From assembly GCA_937910655.1 (NCBI GenBank), contig CALEMV010000213.1, forward strand, positions 1 through 6,574: a stretch of DNA of 6,574 nucleotides, read 5' to 3'. The translations under genes and the position numbers were made by a program. A model generated the notes under the pieces. That model worked only from the letters and a program-made list of their open reading frames with translations. It made no database searches and was not told where the DNA came from. Of this stretch, positions 4,558 through 6,574 are shown piece after piece (within the stretch, counting starts at the first letter, position 1; each line of letters begins with the position of its first letter). This DNA comes from an uncultured Solobacterium sp. (GTDB taxonomy: Bacteria; Bacillota_I; Bacilli_A; Erysipelotrichales; Erysipelotrichaceae).

Positions 4558-6216
4558 CATTAGGCTTAAAGTTTTTATAACCCTAACATTCTTAAGTTCT
4601 TGGTTTATATCTCCACCATATCTTTTATGTACGGTATCATGTCCACCTTGTTCCGCTTTTCCTTTATGAGAATCCTTTTTACTCCTATGTCTAGTACCGC
4701 CTAAATTCCGAGTTGTTGGATCACCTCCATCAGAACCGATGGTTCCTTCCGTATCCGTGTTTTTCGACTTTCCATTTCCATCACTGCCATAAAATAAACC
4801 CTTTGGCTTTGTTTTTGATGTTCGGGGCTGAATTGTAATAGAACCAATCGTATCTTGAAGACTTTCTTTATTGCTGTCATCTCCATGCTGATTAGTCTTA
4901 TTCGATTCCTTCTGAAGTACACCAGCCAGACCTGCAACTTCAATTTCATCGTCACTGGAATGTTCGCCCAACGTTTGAATACAGTCTCTTATCCAATCCT
5001 TTAGCTCATTGTTATACTCTTTTGCAAGCGGCACATTTGTTGAGTGTCTGCTTGGCAACCACTTATCATGTGCTGGCGTTTCCATTTCTCTAAAGAATTC
5101 ATTAAGCTCTTTACCTTCCATTTCAAGCACACCAGAAAATGAAATAATTCTCGACATATTACCCAATGCAAATAATTTCATTCCGGAAGATCTAGTGATG
5201 AGAATTTTTCTATTCAATTTCTCCGAAGAATCGACCAAAACGCTGAGTTTTAGAGTTCCCATCCCGTGAAAGTCCTTTTTGAACACTTTTGTTTCAGGTC
5301 GAACAAGCACTTGGTAGTAGCAATATGCATTTTTTATTTTTGTGTTATACGTACTGAGATAGCTTGCAAGCGTAGAATTATCGATGGTTTTATTGTCAAC
5401 TGTAACACTTAATAAATTCTTGTAAATAGACATCAAGAAATTTTCTAGAACCTCGTTAATTACATCGCTATTCCATTCATATCCCGCATTAAATCCGTAC
5501 ACAAAAACATCTGTACCAATCTCAGATCTCTGATATAGTTTTTCCAACTCACTGATAGAATCAACAGGTAAGTTACCTTCTGGATTTCCGTAGTAACCAA
5601 TTCCAGTTGTCATCGTATTCATAATATTGCTTAAATCTTCTGGAAAAGATATAAAGCGTGACATTCCCTGTGCAGCAGTCTCTTGATCTTCATTTAGAGT
5701 TCTATAAAAGACTAATCTATAATCTGAATTTGTAAATGGTGCGTTCTTTCCTATTCCAAATGCTCCGGCTTTATCACCCGTTTTTGTCGCACCACCATCG
5801 AGTTTTGTCAATGCATTCCAGCCTTCGTCACTATCCTCATATGGATGGCTAAGTCCAGTTGTGTTGAAATCGCTAATTCGCAAAACAATTGTAGTAGGCT
5901 TCTTAATTGCATTTAATGCCTTTGTCAGTACTTTAATGGTCTTTTCACTATTCTTTTTCGACCAATAATCATAAGCCTTCTGAATTTTAGAAGCATATTG
6001 CTCATATCCAGGAATATCAGAAGAAGGAATTCTATATTGTTCAAAATCAACTTTGATGGTCACATTACTGCCTTCCACCGCTGCATCTAATGAGTTTTGA
6101 CAAATTTCTCTTGCAAGCGACTGTATCTCTGTTCCTGTAAAGGTTTCAATGCCTGCATCCGATACCCCACGCACTTGTCCAAATCCATTGTGCGGAAACT
6201 TCCACTCTATAGTCAT
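4555..6216 (-). CDS. GHKL-fold (Hsp90/MutL/MORC-like) ATPase, probably truncated at its C-terminus
   Basis: The 553-aa product carries an N-terminal ATP-binding fold of the GHKL superfamily. The N box is E37-x3-N41-x2-D44-A45 in SLAREICQNSLDA, G1-like is D116-F-N-T-T-G121 in LRISDFNTTGL, and G2 is G151-A-F-G154-I-G156-K157 in KAGAFGIGKNAPF. It opens with a family-like stretch, WKFPHNGFGQVRGVSDAGIETF. A second, transducer-like region follows (about 230-415), ending in SRHSTNVPLAKEYNNELKDWI. Residues about 430-540 are polar, low-complexity Gly/Lys/Asp/Ser-rich linker. A new strand-like NVRVIKT then begins and the frame stops within a few residues, in DNA resembling an IS end, so a C-terminal domain is probably missing. 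GAGGTGAT at 6221-6228 is a strong ribosome binding site. GHKL proteins of this kind occur in restriction-like and phage-conflict operons; that role here is inference. No nuclease motif is visible. Confidence 0.8.
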   Translation of the reverse strand: MTIEWKFPHNGFGQVRGVSDAGIETFTGTEIQSLAREICQNSLDAAVEGSNVTIKVDFEQYRIPSSDIPGYEQYASKIQKAYDYWSKKNSEKTIKVLTKALNAIKKPTTIVLRISDFNTTGLSHPYEDSDEGWNALTKLDGGATKTGDKAGAFGIGKNAPFTNSDYRLVFYRTLNEDQETAAQGMSRFISFPEDLSNIMNTMTTGIGYYGNPEGNLPVDSISELEKLYQRSEIGTDVFVYGFNAGYEWNSDVINEVLENFLMSIYKNLLSVTVDNKTIDNSTLASYLSTYNTKIKNAYCYYQVLVRPETKVFKKDFHGMGTLKLSVLVDSSEKLNRKILITRSSGMKLFALGNMSRIISFSGVLEMEGKELNEFFREMETPAHDKWLPSRHSTNVPLAKEYNNELKDWIRDCIQTLGEHSSDDEIEVAGLAGVLQKESNKTNQHGDDSNKESLQDTIGSITIQPRTSKTKPKGLFYGSDGNGKSKNTDTEGTIGSDGGDPTTRNLGGTRHRSKKDSHKGKAEQGGHDTVHKRYGGDINQELKNVRVIKTLSLM

Positions 6217-6228
6217 CTAAATCACCTC
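6217..6228 (-). promoter_or_regulatory. Ribosome binding site overlapping the upstream stop codon (translational coupling)
   Basis: On the minus strand GAGGTGATTTAG precedes the ATPase ATG. The TGA inside GAGGTGAT (6224-6222) is the stop codon of the 74-aa gene. Overlap of stop and ribosome binding site means terminating ribosomes can start the ATPase directly, which ties the two products together in amount. Confidence 0.75.
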
Positions 6229-6446
6229 AACGTAAATTTGCTTTCTTTATTGCTAATATCCTGATATTTACTTTTGCAAGTTTTTAATTCTGATTCTAAT
6301 GCAGAGAAAATCTTTTTTACGTCTTCATCTGTATATTCATATGTTGCTGTATTAGAGCAGTTACTTAAAAGTCGAATCATATCGATGATTTTATTTGTTC
6401 TAGCCTCAGCAACTCTAATAAATTTATCATGTTTCGATTCAGCCAT
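6222..6446 (-). CDS. Small helical protein encoded ahead of the GHKL ATPase, unknown function
   Basis: This is a 74-aa, charged, probably all-helical cytosolic protein. It begins AESKHDKFIRVAEARTNKII and continues with DMIRLLSNCSNTATYEYTDEDVKKIFSALESELKTCKSK. The block NCSN...YEYTDEDVKKIF looks strongly conserved; I recall similar short proteins (KHDKF..LAE.R.NK ... EYT..DV.KIF) annotated as hypothetical in Bacillota mobile and restriction-type loci, but could not check this. The start is clear: AAGGAGGA (6451-6458) lies 4 bases upstream of the ATG at 6446. It is the first gene of the operon, and its stop codon lies within the ATPase ribosome binding site, so the two probably act together, for example as an adaptor or regulator of the ATPase. 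No enzymatic motif is seen. Confidence 0.8.
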   Translation of the reverse strand: MAESKHDKFIRVAEARTNKIIDMIRLLSNCSNTATYEYTDEDVKKIFSALESELKTCKSKYQDISNKESKFTLR

Positions 6447-6472
6447 ATTTTCCTCCTTGTAATATATTTTAT

Positions 6473-6502
6473 TTTATCATACATATTTCGAATATATATC
6501 AA
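6473..6502 (-). promoter_or_regulatory. Probable promoter of the small-protein/ATPase operon
   Basis: On the minus strand TTGATA (6502-6497) is followed after 18 bases by GATAAA (6478-6473); an overlapping TATGAT (6481-6476) is preceded by TG but has only a 15-base spacer. The whole stretch from 6459 to 6574 is extremely AT-rich, so several weak promoters are possible and the exact choice is uncertain. Confidence 0.4.
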
Positions 6503-6506
6503 TATA

Positions 6507-6524
6507 TTTTCAATTATTTGAAAA
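6507..6524. promoter_or_regulatory. Perfect 7-bp dyad upstream of the ATPase operon
   Basis: TTTTCAA (6507-6513) and TTGAAAA (6518-6524) form a perfect inverted repeat with a 4-base spacer, just upstream of the proposed -35 box. It could be an operator or activator site. The surrounding DNA is so AT-rich that chance palindromes are common. No gene is seen from 6459 to the right edge. Confidence 0.3.
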
Positions 6525-6574
6525 TTATTTTTCATATATTTTTATATTTATAAATATAATGGATTATATCTATT

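Noticed and set aside
4701..4955. Second minus-strand frame overlapping the 3' part of the ATPase gene
   Set aside because: It is a frame-shifted reading of the low-complexity linker with basic, repetitive composition and no start signal. It does not restore a missing domain, so it is not evidence of a programmed frameshift.
5009..5269. Plus-strand open frame opposite the ATPase gene, and a similar one at 6274-6462 opposite the 74-aa gene
   Set aside because: Both are antisense to convincingly coding genes with clear motifs or start signals and have no start signals of their own.

Overview
The window is AT-rich, with strong AGGAGG-type ribosome binding sites and sigma-A-like promoters. Its gene families (zinc-ribbon membrane protein, anchored GH25 lysozyme, ISL3-family transposase) point to a low-GC Gram-positive bacterium (Bacillota). 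A gut or oral Erysipelotrichia or related Clostridia lineage is my best guess, but it rests on general resemblance and not on a marker gene.

Left part (1-1542, plus strand): the 3' end of an unrecognised gene runs in from the left edge. It is followed by a complete class I SAM-dependent methyltransferase, a rho-independent terminator, and a small Cro/C1-type DNA-binding regulator. The regulator has its own promoter, and a dyad overlaps its -35 box. Middle (1594-2931, plus strand): a two-gene unit encodes a zinc-ribbon multi-pass membrane protein and, 3 bases later, a membrane-anchored GH25 muramidase. The muramidase is cut off at about residue 223, before the last conserved strands of its catalytic domain.

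An ISL3-family insertion sequence (about 2931-4530) sits at the break. It has an intact 442-aa transposase, imperfect terminal inverted repeats of about 20 bp, repeated CTTGGGGT(ACC) boxes near the left end, a hairpin over the transposase ribosome binding site, and a strong terminator hairpin near the right end. The missing lysozyme end is not on the far side of the element. What lies there instead is the 3' end of an opposite-strand gene that also looks truncated.

Right part (6446 down to 4555, minus strand): a two-gene operon encodes a 74-aa helical protein and a 553-aa GHKL-fold (Hsp90/MutL/MORC-like) ATPase, coupled by a stop codon that overlaps the next ribosome binding site. The ATPase has clear N, G1-like and G2 motifs and ends in a long polar Gly/Lys/Asp-rich tail just as a further domain seems to start. 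I infer that this is the promoter-proximal remnant of a multi-gene conflict or phage-defence type module whose later genes were separated by the insertion sequence. It is the most likely home of an undescribed system in this window. Broken genes on both sides of the element and no recognisable target duplication suggest an IS-mediated deletion or rearrangement, or else an assembly join at a repeated element.
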